Of a stretch of 64,000 nucleotides of DNA, positions 47,553 through 58,680 are shown in pieces. The translations under genes and the position numbers were made by a program. The number at the start of each line of letters is the position of its first letter. Position 1 is the first letter of the stretch. Source of the DNA: Biomphalaria glabrata (Eukaryota > Mollusca > Gastropoda > Planorbidae); assembly GCF_947242115.1 (NCBI RefSeq), contig NC_074711.1:7320434-7384433 (forward strand), in the 5' to 3' direction. Under the pieces are notes generated by a model. That model had not been told where the DNA came from, searched no databases, and saw only the letters and a list, made by a program, of their open reading frames with translations.

Positions 47553-48352
47553 CTACACAGGCTACACATACAACACAGGCTACACATACAACACAGGCAA
47601 CACAGGCTACACATACAACATAGGCAACACAGGCTACACATACAACATAGGCAACACAGGCTACACATACAACATAGGCAACACAGGCTACACATACAAC
47701 ATAGGCAACACAGGCTACACATACAACATAGGCAACACAGGCTACACATACAACATAGGCAACACAGGCTACACATACAACATAGGCAACACAGGCTACA
47801 CATACAACATAGGCAACACAGGCTACACATACAACATAGGCAACACAGGCTACACATACAACATAGGCAGCACAGGCTACACATACAACATAGGCAACAC
47901 AGGCTACACATACAACATAGGCAACACAGGCTACACATACAACATAGGCAACACAGGCTACACATACAACATAGGCAACACAGGCTACACATACAACATA
48001 GGCAACACAGGCTACACATACAACATAGGCAACACAGGCTACACATACAACATAGGCAGCACAGGCTACACATACAACATAGGCAACACAGGCTACACAT
48101 ACAACATAGGCAACACAGGCTACACATACAACATAGGCAACACAGGCTACACATACAACATAGGCAACACAGGCTACACATACAACATAGGCAACACAGG
48201 CTACACATACAACATAGGCAACACAGGCTACACATACAACATAGGCAACACAGGCTACAAATACAACATAGGCAACACAGGCTACACATACAACATAGGC
48301 AACACATACAACACAGGCAACACAGGCTACACATACAACATAGGCAACACAG
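47553..48352. repeat. 27-bp minisatellite (about 30 units)
   Basis: The unit is CACAGGCTACACATACAACATAGGCAA, almost invariant; a few units have CACAACA or GGCAGC. Because 27 is a multiple of three, one minus frame stays open and reads as a nine-residue Cys-rich repeat (MCSLCCLCC). This is taken as a by-product of the array. Confidence 0.97.
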
Positions 48353-48976
48353 CCATCATCGAGATTTCGAGTTTCTGGGATTAATGAGAGATGATGAGTT
48401 TATCTTCGACCACGAACGAGGAGCTCGTAAAAAAGATTGAAATAGCTATTTACTTAACGAATTATGAGGGACTGTAAATTTTACTATACTAAAAAAACCT
48501 TATTCAGAATACCAATCCATTTTTCCCAGTGATATTTGCTCTCTAGCTCGCCATAGATAATAGCGTAAAGGAGCTGTTTAGAAAACAGTTCTTGTGGAAA
48601 TGAGTTCATGTGTGTTCCTGATAATAAGATTCAACTGCCTGCGTTACAACGTGAAGACCTACGAATATTTTCAACCCATGCAAACATTTCTTGCATTTAA
48701 AGAAATAAACTATCGCTTTTTTCAATGTTTTTATTTTCACAGAAAGATTTTTTGTCTACAAACTCTTCATACAAACTCTTCATACAAACTCTACATACAA
48801 ACTCTACATTATTTAGTAAAAAGCACGTAACAAGGCTGTATGCAGCTTGCATCTATTTATAACTTTATACACGACATACTTTTCTCCTCCAGAACTAAAA
48901 CTATATTCTCAATGTCTAAAGTCTAAACAAACACATACATTAAAGTTTCAATAAAAAAGGCTTTGTATATTTATTT
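48353..48976. other. Spacer with a short tandem repeat
   Basis: About 48767-48810 has four units of CATACAAACTCTWCATACAA type. No gene recognised. Confidence 0.5.
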
Positions 48977-49268
48977 ATGTACATTCAACAGATATGATAG
49001 AATTAGGCTATGTACATTCAAGCACTATGATACAATTATGTACATTCAATCAATATGATACAATTATGTACATTCAATCAATATGATGCAGTTATGTTCA
49101 TTCAGCTGATATGATACAATTATGTACATTCAAGCAATATGATACAATTATGTACATTCAACTGATATGATACGATTATGTACATTCAACTGATATGATA
49201 CAATTATGTACATTCAAGCAATATGATACAATTATGTACATTCGAGCAATATGATACAATTATGTACA
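48977..49268. repeat. 28-bp minisatellite (about 10-11 units)
   Basis: Units read TATGTACATTCAATCAATATGATACAAT with variants in the middle (AAGCAAT, AACTGAT, AATCAAT). Array ends at ATTATGTACACATG. Confidence 0.9.
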
Positions 49269-49499
49269 CATGTGACGAGCTTGGGCAGTGTGTATCAAGT
49301 GTCAAAAGAAAATAATTTAAAAGGGGTGTACTCAAAACAATTGTCTCCCAAATGTTTTAAATGATTTTAGTTTGAAGTACTCGTTTGAAAAATCACGTGA
49401 TAACAGGAATGTTGGGAAATGTATAAATACGCCTGGTTCACTGGTGCAACTAAAAATACGTTGTTATAGGTTATGGTGCTTAAAAGGGGCTTTATCCGT

Positions 49500-49685
49500 G
49501 ACATTACTTTTTTGCTATGGACAGCGAGAAAACATGGGTCTCAGCTCTTGAAGAAAAGCGTGCCTCACGGAAAATGGCCAGCTCTTCTACCACCAAAGCG
49601 AAAGCCACCTTGACCTGCAATATATGTGGACGGGAGTCTCCAAAATAGGGCTCCACAGCCATAGGAAAAAGTGTTCGAGATGAAC
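49500..49685 (+). mobile_element. LINE C-terminal remnant
   Basis: On plus it reads TCNICGRES and, after a one-base frame change, IGLHSHRKKCSR and a stop. This is the cysteine/histidine motif at the C-terminus of LINE polyproteins. Preceded by a Lys/Arg-rich stretch (EEKRASRKMASSSTTK). Confidence 0.65.
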
Positions 49686-49964
49686 CATAGTCTTTCTACG
49701 ACTGGAGGAGGCCAATATAGTACTTTCTGGTTGTCTGGGAACAGTGGAATGTGGTTAAATTATTTTAATTATAAAACACATTTTGTAATAACTTATAAGT
49801 TTGCACAATGTAATCTACAATCTACAATCTACAATCAATGGCAATACTATTTTTTATAGTTCAAAAAACAGTAGGACTACTTGATGTGGGGCATGAGCAG
49901 GCCATTATATTATTATGTCGATTAAAATGCTTTTGGTTGTAATATGAGACAGTATTGAAAGGAT

Positions 49965-50085
49965 GATTGGCAGAGTTTAAGTCATTGGTTAAAATGCATG
50001 ACTAAATGCATGACACTTAGGACGTAATCATCTTCTTTTTTTGAAGTAACGTCTGTATTATATAAGATAAGAAGATAAGATGTTA
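49965..50085 (+). mobile_element. LINE 3' end, GATAA-tailed family
   Basis: AAAATGCATGACTAAATGCA, GACGTAATCATCTTC, GAAGTAACGTCTGTATTATA and (GATAA)n, nearly identical to the 3' UTR of the LINE at 34919-36505. Confidence 0.8.
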
Positions 50086-50269
50086 CACCAATGGTTACAA
50101 GTTACGAAGAACATTGTAAGAGATGTGTGTCTACCGTGGTCGTAATTGATGGTATTCTACACAAAGTGAAAACATGTAGGCCTGTACATATTATTTTCTC
50201 CTTTGGAATGAGTTCCTTTTTTTTTTTGTTTTATGAAATTTGACATGATGCAATACAATGGTCAAAGTC

Positions 50270-53200
50270 TTATTGTTTAGTCAAGTGGAGGATCAGTTTT
50301 AGAACTCTACTGCAGTCATTCTCTATCGCCCTCTGTCTCAAACTGATGTTTTTGTGGCTACACTGTAACCTGGAACACACATCCTCCATTTGGGGGCAAC
50401 ACTTGGGATCCTGTGGATAAAAATGTAAGCGTATAAATGCATGTTCTGTTTCAAAGAGTATGGCGCTCTCGATGCTGAAGGAAATGAACACTTTGTAAAA
50501 ACTTTATGATTATTAGACCTGGTATTAGGATTATGAATGAAACTTGCACCCGATAAAGCAATGATCCTAAAAAGATAATGTGCACATGTTTATGTTCCAT
50601 AAAACTTCAAGGGGCGGTAATTTAAATACTACGTTTAGAAAACTATTCGTTTTAAGACAGTATAAATACCTATGTCTAAAAGAAAAATAAAATTGAACTG
50701 AAATGGAATATTATGACATTGACTGATAAAAAGTGATGACCTATATACTATTTATAAGTATGTACCTACCCGACGGGTAATGTCCGGCTTGAATCCCGAG
50801 TTTAGGAGAAAAATTGCGATGTCCTCTCTACATAGATCCAAACAATCGAACAGCAAGTGGCTGTATCTGCTTACATCCCCGTGCTCTGCCAACCCGGCCA
50901 CCAAGAACTGAACTCTACTTAAATCAGCTGTCTGTGGATTACGAGATATGTTTCGAAGCTCAGTTATTAGTAGGTTGATGTTTTTATGATTATGATGAGA
51001 TTGTATGAATTGTGACAAAACAATCATCAAAATCTTTATGTTCTGTAGATTGAATTCAATGCATTAAAAAAAAAAGCAGATGTTTCTGTTATTTTCCTTT
51101 ATGTGTTCTGTGCTCACACTATTATACATAGATCTTTGGGTTTCTCTAAATTTAGCTCATGGCGTAATTGTTGAGCAGATTATGCAACATTCAATTCAGA
51201 TCCTAGTCACGCGCAACTATACAATTTAGCATTGGCTATTACTTAGTATTATTGTTTACGTATTCTCCTTGTGCGAGGATGCTTTGGTTGTGTATTTGTG
51301 GGATGTATGGTCGAGAGGCTAAAACCGCTTGGCTACCTATCAAGGGGTGGCGCGAGCTCGACACCCAACTCGAGAACAGCTGTACTTACTGAGCGCCTAA
51401 AGGCAGCACGGAAAGCCTTCTCCCAGATACTCCCACCCCTCCACAAAAGAGATTGCACCATAGCGCTCTAAGCGTGCTATAAGCATAAAAGATGCGCTAT
51501 ATAAAAATTATTTTTAAAAATTCTAATATTTGGGACCCCGTGGTCTGTGTGCTTGTTTAATTCATCCTATTAGTAGGAAGCGCTACTTGTGAGAGAGCCT
51601 CAATCAGTGTTGTACCGGGCTTAGTTTGATAACTGTAATGTGGCCGTCATTCGGAACATGATCGTGTGGTGATCGACTTCTGGGACCGCAAGTTGCTTAA
51701 TGTTTAATTTTAATATTGATTTAATCTTTCATATGTGTGAGGCCATTGGATTTTTATTGCATGTTTTCTGCCAACATCATTTTCCTTCATTGTAAATAAA
51801 CATAAATATTTTTTCACTATAATCCGCCAGTTGAAAAGGCTTCCTAGATATGTAGATGTTGGCCTATTTAAATCTACAATTTGTTTAATTAATTAAATTA
51901 TCACTATAACTTTAAAGCTGAGCGGAAGGATTTCAGATGTAGGCCTATTTAAATCTACAATTGGTTTAATTATCACTATAACTTTAAAGTATAGCGGAAG
52001 GATTTCCGATGTTGGCCTATTTAAATCTACAATTGGTATGGTTTAATTATCACTATAACTTTAAAGCTGAGCGGAAGGATTTCCGATGTTGGCCTATTTA
52101 AATCTACAATTTGTTTAATTATCACCATACCTTTAAAGCTGAGCGGAAGGATTTCTCAAAGTCCGTTCTGAATGTGTAAATGTCAAGGTCTGCATCCAAA
52201 ACTTCGCGCTGCAGACGTAAGAACTCAATGGATCCGCACTCTGACAGACTGTATGCCTTTGGGACTCTACCTCTCTGATAATGATAGAACAACAGAGAAC
52301 TAGGTTACACATAATATTAAACAAATTAAAAGGAATTAATGTACTTTCATCAAAATATAAATAACAATGGTGTCTCGAAGACTCTAGAATACTCTAGTCT
52401 AGATCATCGACCAGCATAAGTTGCAATTGTTAACGGCAAAGTGTGAAATGCAGACATTTTATAGAATGCCAGATTTCACATTTGGCTGATAACATGTACT
52501 TTATGTTAAATATGATTCTCGACCCAGAGTAGGCCTATAGAAACAAAACTTACAACGTCAGTTTGATCTGGATTCGCACCACAAATTTTCAGCAGTTGAA
52601 TCATTTCCGGGTCATCCATAAATAGGTAAGCATAGTGAAGAACACTTCGTCCTAACTAAAAAAAAAATAAAAGTGTTTTATAATACATTGAAAGGATGGC
52701 ACATGAGCCAATTCACTATTTTTAAAGGCAAACAAAAAAACAATAGGCCTACTTACCGAGTCTTGCATGTTAATAGTGAACCCACAGTCCGTGGCAAGCT
52801 TGATGGCGATGATTCTACGCCCCTTGAGGACAGCTTTCAGCAATGGGGTACGCCCGCAGTCATCTCGTCCGGCAGCGTACTTCTTGCAGGCCAGCAGCTT
52901 GTGGACGTTCTCGATGTTCCCGTCGTCAATGGCTTGAAACACTCGTTTGACGTGGCACTGTAGATAACAATTGACGTATGCTCAATAACATGGACCTGCC
53001 CCATGGTGGTGCTGTATGTCCTATATCACTTAGGTAGGAGTCTTTAAAGTTAGGGTGGTAGGGTGCCCGAAATCATTGAAAGGGAGGGTCGAGGAAAATT
53101 CTGATATATAAAATAAACTTTGAAGAAGTAAACAAAAAATGTTTCCCTTTTCTGACCTTGAGATCTATGGGGCAGATGATGTAAAGGTCATCTGTTTCCT

Positions 53201-56200
53201 TAGCAAACGGTTAAAGAACAGGGTGTCAAGTGGTCAGCACAACGGCCAACCGCCTATACTTTTCGCGAATTTAGCCAGGTACCCATTAGAGATGGGTGGA
53301 CTCAGGGGCGCCCTAAAAATTCAAAATCCCAGTCTTCACCGAGATTCGAACCCAGGACCCCCAAACTTTGAAGAAGAATAAAAAAAAAATACTTTAAAAA
53401 ATCAAGGCTTATCTAAGGGGAAGAACTACACATCTACATCCAAATATCTATCAATGCTTTAAGATATATTTCCCTTGTTCGATATCAAACAAAATTTATT
53501 AGTACAACTTAATTAACTAATGGACCTCATTCACCAATCGTAAACAAACAACATTTAGCCACGTGATTATATTGATAAAACAAGAAAAAATTACGTATCA
53601 CGTGACAGCCTTTATGGATTGCGTAATTTGTATAGAAGATGTAGAGAACCATGTGACAAAATGTTGTTTGTTTCCGATTGGTGAATGAGGTCAATTGGTT
53701 GATTTTTTTGAGCCCTAGTTTGTTAGGAACAGTGAATAATTGTGCAACATACGAGAATGTGAAGTGGGAGAAATAAAGTGTTCAAGATTTGTAACATAGA
53801 GACAGAGTGAGTTGATAAAAGCTTTGCAATGAAAAGACTGAGCAGTACCGTATCAATGTCTCAAATTATAGAAAAAAAAAACTTACTTGGATTTCGTCCC
53901 CTAGTCTGACAATCTCCGACACTTGAGGACTAGATTGTTTGTTGGCTGTCTCCACAGCTGTACGACCTCCCTCGTCTGTGATATTGCTCACGTGATCATA
54001 GCCGTCCAGAAGCAGGCGCTCCACCCTCGGGAAATCTTTGGCTTTGATTGCCTGTAGCACGTAATTGTCCAGGGTTCGAACATATTTGTTTCGCTGGAGC
54101 TTTTCCGCGAAGTCCCTGGCGGTTCTCCCCACGTAGTCGCGGGCGCCGATGTCGACGCCTTTGCGGAGCAGCAGCTTCACCGTGCTCATTGGTTCTTCAG
54201 AGTAGATGGCCTGGAACAGCAGGGTCTGACCCGTGTGACTCCGCAGTGACGCATCGGCACACTCTAATATGCGGTGAATGGTGCGCAACTCTTTTGGTCT
54301 GTAGGGACTGCTGAGTAGCTGGTGAAAGAAAGAATATACATTTTAATATGCCATTGGAAACTTAGAAACATTGGGGGTGCGGTGGCTGAGTGGTTAAGAG
54401 CTTGGCTTCCGAATCTGGGGGTTTTGGGTTCGAATATCAATGAAAAATGGGATTTTGAATTTCGGGATTTTTAGGGCGCACCTTTGTCCACCCAACTCTA
54501 ATGGGTGCCTGACCTTAGTTGGGGAAAGTTAAGGCGGTTGATTGTTGTGCTAACTGTACGATACCCTGCTCGTTAACCGTGGGCCATAGAAACAAATTAT
54601 TTTTTTTGATTAGAAACATAGTTTTCCACAACAAACATGACTGAAAACAAAGTGGTACACAAACTCGTAGGCGGCCCCTGCAGGCCAATTCAAATAACAC
54701 ATTACGTCTAACACAAGCTTGTAACTAATTTTATCTACAGCTGCAACCAATAGGTGACTATTATTATCATTAAAGACTTTGCAGGATACTAATTAAGATT
54801 TTTGTTTGATAAAGAAAATTGAAAGACTAAAAATAGCCGTACTACCTAAAATTAGATTTCATCAAGCGAATGATTTGTTTCGTTTTGTACGTTTCGGATG
54901 TATCTTCAAAATTTTTACATCCTAGACAAGCCTCCCGCAGGATGGCGGGGGATGACTGCGGGTTCGATCTTGGGACCATCGAGACGACCGTCCAGAGTGT
55001 ATAGTGAATTGCCAGCCAATTAAGATATGGATATCTACAATAAACCTCATCGTCACAATGTTTTAAAATTGGTTTATAACTGTGTGAATACAATATGCAA
55101 AGGCCTACCTAATTAAAAAAATTTACGGAAAACAAAACAGAAGTTATGCTCATATTCATCACGATGAAGATATGGATAGTATGATGAAATCGACTTTACA
55201 AGAACTCTTCAGTGTTCGAGATATAAACGTGACAGATATACAGAGGAACCATACAAGCGTCTTTTCGTTTAATGTTTTAAAAAGTTCTTACCCTGAAAAT
55301 GACGGGCGTCGGTATCATGTCCTTGTCAGGGGCGTATAACACCGAGATGTTAGGGTTCATATCCATGACAGCATCGATGGCATCGTGGCAGTTTGTTTCC
55401 CATGTAGCTGCCACCAGAGGGATCGGGGCCTCAGGATAATCAGGATAACGCAGTTGGTGGGAGGCGTCTACTGCGTCGATGTTCACTTTCATGAAATAAC
55501 CTGCACACATTTGGAGCCATTAGTTCTACAATCTTCATGTTTGTGTACAGTAAACAAAAAAATTATTTTACGTTTCTCAGAAAACATATTTTTTTAAACG
55601 TATAAAAGGATTTAATTGTAAAAGTCTGAAGCTAAGGGCGGAGCTGAGTAAGTTCATAAAGATAAGGACTCATTTCTTATAACATATGCTAGGACAAATT
55701 GGAGGAGGGTAGCTGAGCGGGGTCCCGAGTTCAAATCCTGGTGAAGGCTGGGATTTTTAATTTCGGGATCTCTGGGGCGACTCTAAGTCCACCCAGCTCT
55801 AAATGGTACCTGACATTAGTTGGGGAATAAGTAAAGGCAGTTGGTCGTTGTGCCACATGACATCCTCGTTAACCGTAGGCCAGAGAAACAGATGACCTTT
55901 ACATCGTTTGCCCTATAGACCACAAGGTCTGAAAGGGGAACTTTACTTTTAGGACAAATTAGCGGAAGTTCTCATTCTTCCTATGGAACGGGTCAGCCAG
56001 AGGAGAAAATGACTTATCAGATTTGACTTCTTTATCTAACATGATCGACTAGATTAATACTTTGATACGTGAAGTGCCTACTTACCTTTTTTTTTAATTG
56101 AACGTCAGTAATTTATCAGATAAAATTTTCAGCACAATATCTCAAAAGCATTTAAGACCCCACTTACCCCTACCCTCCCGCCAGCCTCGATACAGTTTGA

Positions 56201-58337
56201 GATGTTTTGAAATGAACAGGAAGAGAGCAGTGAACTATAGACGCTAATCAATCTATAAAGTTAGCCTAAATTCATGTCATATATCAGCTTTAAGTCCAGT
56301 AGGTGCGCTGTAGTGTGGGTGTAATGCCTTGTGGATATAATGTGTACATTCGTATACTCTCTGAGATCACTCTATTTCTTTCCGGCGCAATAGGGGAAGT
56401 AGTATCGTAGAATGTTTGACTCGACAGCATAGAGTTGTCCCCCTTAGCCCATAAATGTGTCTTTAGTAATATCATTACTTAGGGGTTTCTCTATACGTCT
56501 AAAAGAACATACCTTCTTGGAGTCTGCGACGTACTACTGCCCCCTGTCCAGCTAGCAAGGTGAGAGATAACTCGTTGGTCTGTTCATAACGCTCCATCAT
56601 CTGGAATGTATTCACATCATTTACATATTGATTTCTTTTATAACACAAGTAAAGCTCTGGATTAGATTACATTTCTTTAACTCTTTTACAATCCAATCCA
56701 TGATTTAGATTAAAAACTTTGAAAAAATACTCTTCACATTGTATGTAGAAAGTTTGAAATGGCGCATCATTAACCCTTAAGGTGCTGAGTTGTTTTACAA
56801 TGAGTGCACTCAAAATGGAATTACAATTGTGATGTTTAGAGGCTAAACTTCCGCACGCGTTTTAAAGGTTAAAATGTATTTAGTTCAGAAAAACGAAATA
56901 ACTTCTAAAGTTCATACAATTTGTCAGTTTTAATTAAAAAAACGCTCTAAGCGATATTTGAGTTTTAATGATTCTACAATAAATGATCATCAGTCTATTT
57001 CAAAAGTACACATAAATCATGTATCGGAAACCCTGTGTATGATGTGCACAATTCAAACCTCTTAGAAAACTTACCCTCAGCAGCGGATGTTTGTAAATAT
57101 CTCCCATCACTAAATATTTCATGTTGACACTCTTCCCGTTCTTCACCGTTGTCACTCGGCACCACGATTTCAATAATTTCTCCACCAGGTGGCGGTCTGG
57201 CTTCTGCTCTTGGAGTGCACACCATAAACCTGTGAGAAATTGTAGGGAAGAAAACAAAAAGTTAAAGGATTGCAAGCTATAGCGTAAAATATCAGGGCTA
57301 CACATCAGGGCCGGATTTAAGGCACACTACCTGACCCTGGGCTTCACAAGAAAGGGGCCTCCACAAAAAAGATAAAAGATAAATCCGAATTTCGACGGCT
57401 CAGAAACTTATCGCTTTTTTTTTTCTAACATTTTTTTCGCATTTTTACGGCTCGCAAAAATGTCGGGATTAAAAAGTGAGCGCTTGTTTGGAATAAGTAA
57501 ATACAGCTCAGGATTTACGTCTACAAACTAAAAAATGCAAACTTTTTAAAGCTATAATATGCATATTAAACATTTTTTTCAATAGGAAAGTGAAATAACA
57601 TTTACAAGAACTCCATATCTTTCTTCTAAAATATCCAATGCTTTTCGATATAAAAATTTTCATTCATAAGTGGATCTTTATTAAAGCTTTCTAAAAATTA
57701 TAGGGGCCTCCAAAAAAATCCTGCCATGGGGCCTCTTCATAATTTAATCCGGCCCTGTGTAGACTATACAGCAAACGGTCCAACCTGCTCCTATTTTCTA
57801 AACAATTGTTTTTTTTACAAGAAAAGATCGGACTTCACTACCCTCTTCGAGTTCGCGGATATGGGATTGTGCTCACCACTAGTCACAAAGGAGGAGCTTA
57901 TTTAGCAGTGGGTTTATTTGTTCACTTGAACTATTTCAGGCTTGACTTGGTGAGACGTTTCATTTTGAGATTGACAAGAGAGACACTTATGTTATTATCT
58001 TATCTTATAAATTACAGATGTTCCTTCAAAAGAGAGTATAATTACGTCCTACAGGTATACATGTGTCAATATGGTTGTGCATGTTAATTAGATACTAAAA
58101 CTGTTAATGCATTGGTTATCATGGCTGATTCAGGCTTTAAATACATGGGTAGTTCTAGTTGTTTAGTGGATAGATGAACAGGTTATGTTAAAAATAAACA
58201 TACTAACAAGCTACTGACCTGGGTTTAATTTATTGTACCAGTGTAACATCTCCTCGTAGCCAGGAGGTTTGTCTTTTCTGAGTATGTCCTCAGCCGTCAT
58301 ACCGATAGAGTTTCTGAGACTGGTGTTGATACCAAAT
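50270..58337 (-). CDS. Ankyrin-repeat protein, 3' ten exons (5' partial)
   Basis: Ten exons join in frame on minus: 58219-58337, 57075-57229, 56513-56600, 55292-55500, 53887-54318, 52757-52957, 52554-52655, 52131-52274, 50770-51042 and 50270-50410, ending at the TAA at 50270. All internal boundaries have GT and AG, and phases agree. They give about 620 residues. Ankyrin-type helices are plain in SHTGQTLLFQAIYSEEPMST, DDCGRTPLLKAVLKGRR and LGRSVLHYAYLF, each starting with the G-R/Q-T/S-x-L turn. The upstream exons (NSIGMTAEDILRKDKPPG) also fit ankyrin style but are diverged. The last exon (CSHKNISLRQRAIENDCSRV) has no recognised domain; the C-terminus vaguely recalls small helical adaptor modules. 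No gene name was assigned. The first exon read starts in phase 2, so more exons lie upstream, possibly outside the window. The protein is likely an intracellular scaffold. Confidence 0.85.
51297..51515 (+). repeat. tRNA-derived SINE, family A, copy 2
   Basis: Head TATGGTCGAGAGGCTAAA with GCGCGAGCTCGACACCCAAC, body TTACTGAGCGCCTAAAGGCA and AGCACGGAAAGCCTTCTCCC, end AAGATGCGCTATATAAAA. Inside an intron of the ankyrin gene, antisense. Confidence 0.8.
51848..52165. repeat. Minisatellite of about 72-78 bp overlapping an ankyrin-gene splice donor
   Basis: Four units share GGCCTATTTAAATCTACAAT, TATCACTATAACTTTAAAG and GCTGAGCGGAAGGATTTC. The last unit overlaps the 3' end of the exon 52131-52274. 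There the plus text CCATACCTTTAAAGCTGAGC gives exon sequence TTTAAAG followed by the donor GTATGG on minus. In the other three units the same place reads TATAACTTTAAAG, so the minus strand has TTATAG instead of a GT donor. Confidence 0.85.
53130..53375 (-). repeat. tRNA-derived SINE, family B
   Basis: On minus: B box GGGTTCGAATCTCGG, TTTTTAGGGCGCCCCTGAGT, CCACCCATCTCTAATGGGTA, GTTGTGCTGACC and GACCTTTACATCATCTGCCC. Intronic in the ankyrin gene. Confidence 0.8.
53400..53825 (+). repeat. Family F repeat split by a MITE
   Basis: The left part has CTTATCTAAGGGGAAGAA and CTTAATTAACTAATGG; the right part resumes with ATTGGTTGATTTTTTTGAG, AATAATTGTGCAACAT and ends GAGTTGATAAAAGCTTTGCAA. A MITE at 53526-53693 interrupts it. 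Confidence 0.7.
53526..53693. mobile_element. MITE nested in a family F repeat
   Basis: The ends are inverted repeats of about 30 bp: GACCTCATTCACCAATCG then TAAACAAACAACATTT on the left, and its mirror (GTTGTTTGTTTCCGATTGG..TGAGGTC) on the right. About 170 bp in all, no coding capacity. A clear target duplication was not settled. Confidence 0.8.
54370..54605 (+). repeat. tRNA-derived SINE, family B, well kept copy
   Basis: Head GGTGGCTGAGTGGTTAAGAG, B box GGGTTCGAATATC, GGGATTTTTAGGGCGCACC, CCACCCAACTCTAATGGGTG, CCTGACCTTAGTTGGGG and ACCGTGGGCCATAGAAACA. Confidence 0.85.
54875..55010 (-). repeat. SINE, family C
   Basis: On minus: GGGTTCGATCTTGGGACC is disturbed, but GTCATCCCCCGCCATCCTGC and GGGAGGCTTGTCTAGGA then ACATCCGAAACGTACAAA follow the family C order. 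Confidence 0.65.
55703..55950 (+). repeat. tRNA-derived SINE, family B
   Basis: GGTAGCTGAGCGGGGTCCCG (head partly deleted), AGTTCAAATCCTGGTGAAGG, CCACCCAGCTCTAAATGGTA, GTTGGTCGTTGTGCCACATG, CAGATGACCTTTACATCGTT and GACCACAAGGTCTGAAAGGG. Confidence 0.8.
57306..57757. mobile_element. MITE with GGCCGG ends (hAT-like)
   Basis: Left end CAGGGCCGGATTTAAGG, right end TTAATCCGGCCCTG, 452 bp, with GGGCCTC blocks inside near each end (GGGCTTCACAAGAAAGGGGC and GGGGCCTCTTCATAATTT). Intronic in the ankyrin gene, no coding capacity. The match also extends as an inverted CTACACA outside the ends instead of a direct target duplication. Confidence 0.7.
57990..58135 (-). mobile_element. LINE 3' end, GATAA-tailed family
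   Basis: On minus TAGGACGTAATTATACTCTC, GGAACATCTGTAATTTATAA and (GATAA)n match the LINE at 34919-36505. Intronic in the ankyrin gene, same orientation. Confidence 0.7.
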
Positions 58338-58442
58338 CTGTTGATAGAAACGCATTAAACATGTAGTTTTTTTTTTAATTTGATATTTTAATTCTCAATA
58401 TATGAAGTAATTTCGAAAGCGTAAAGATTTTTTTTTTGGATT

Positions 58443-58680
58443 TGGGAGCGCGGTGGCTGAGAGGTTTAGCGCTTGGCTTCCAAACCTGGGTCCTGGGTTC
58501 GAATCTCGGTGAAGACTGGAATTTTGAATTTCGGGATTTTTAGGGCGCCCAACTCTAATGGTTACCTGTTTTTTAGTTGGTCGTTGTGACACCCTGCTCT
58601 TTAACCGTTGGCTTGAGAAACATCATCTGCCACATAGACCGCAAGGGTAAACTTTACTATAGACCGCAAAGGTAAACTTT
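58443..58680 (+). repeat. tRNA-derived SINE, family B
   Basis: Head GCGGTGGCTGAGAGGTTTAG, GCTTGGCTTCCAAACCTGGG, B box GGGTTCGAATCTCGG, TTTTTAGGGCGCCC and AACTCTAATGGTTACC. The last 20 bases are duplicated (ACCGCAAGGGTAAACTTTAC type). Confidence 0.85.

Noticed and set aside
49268-49503. Possible solo LTR (starts TGTGACGAG, ends CCGTGACA, has TATAAATA inside)
   Set aside because: No matching flanking duplication and no second copy in the window; the ends may be chance.
54370-54445. tRNA gene, from good A and B boxes
   Set aside because: No cloverleaf with paired acceptor stem was seen and the block recurs as the head of a SINE family.
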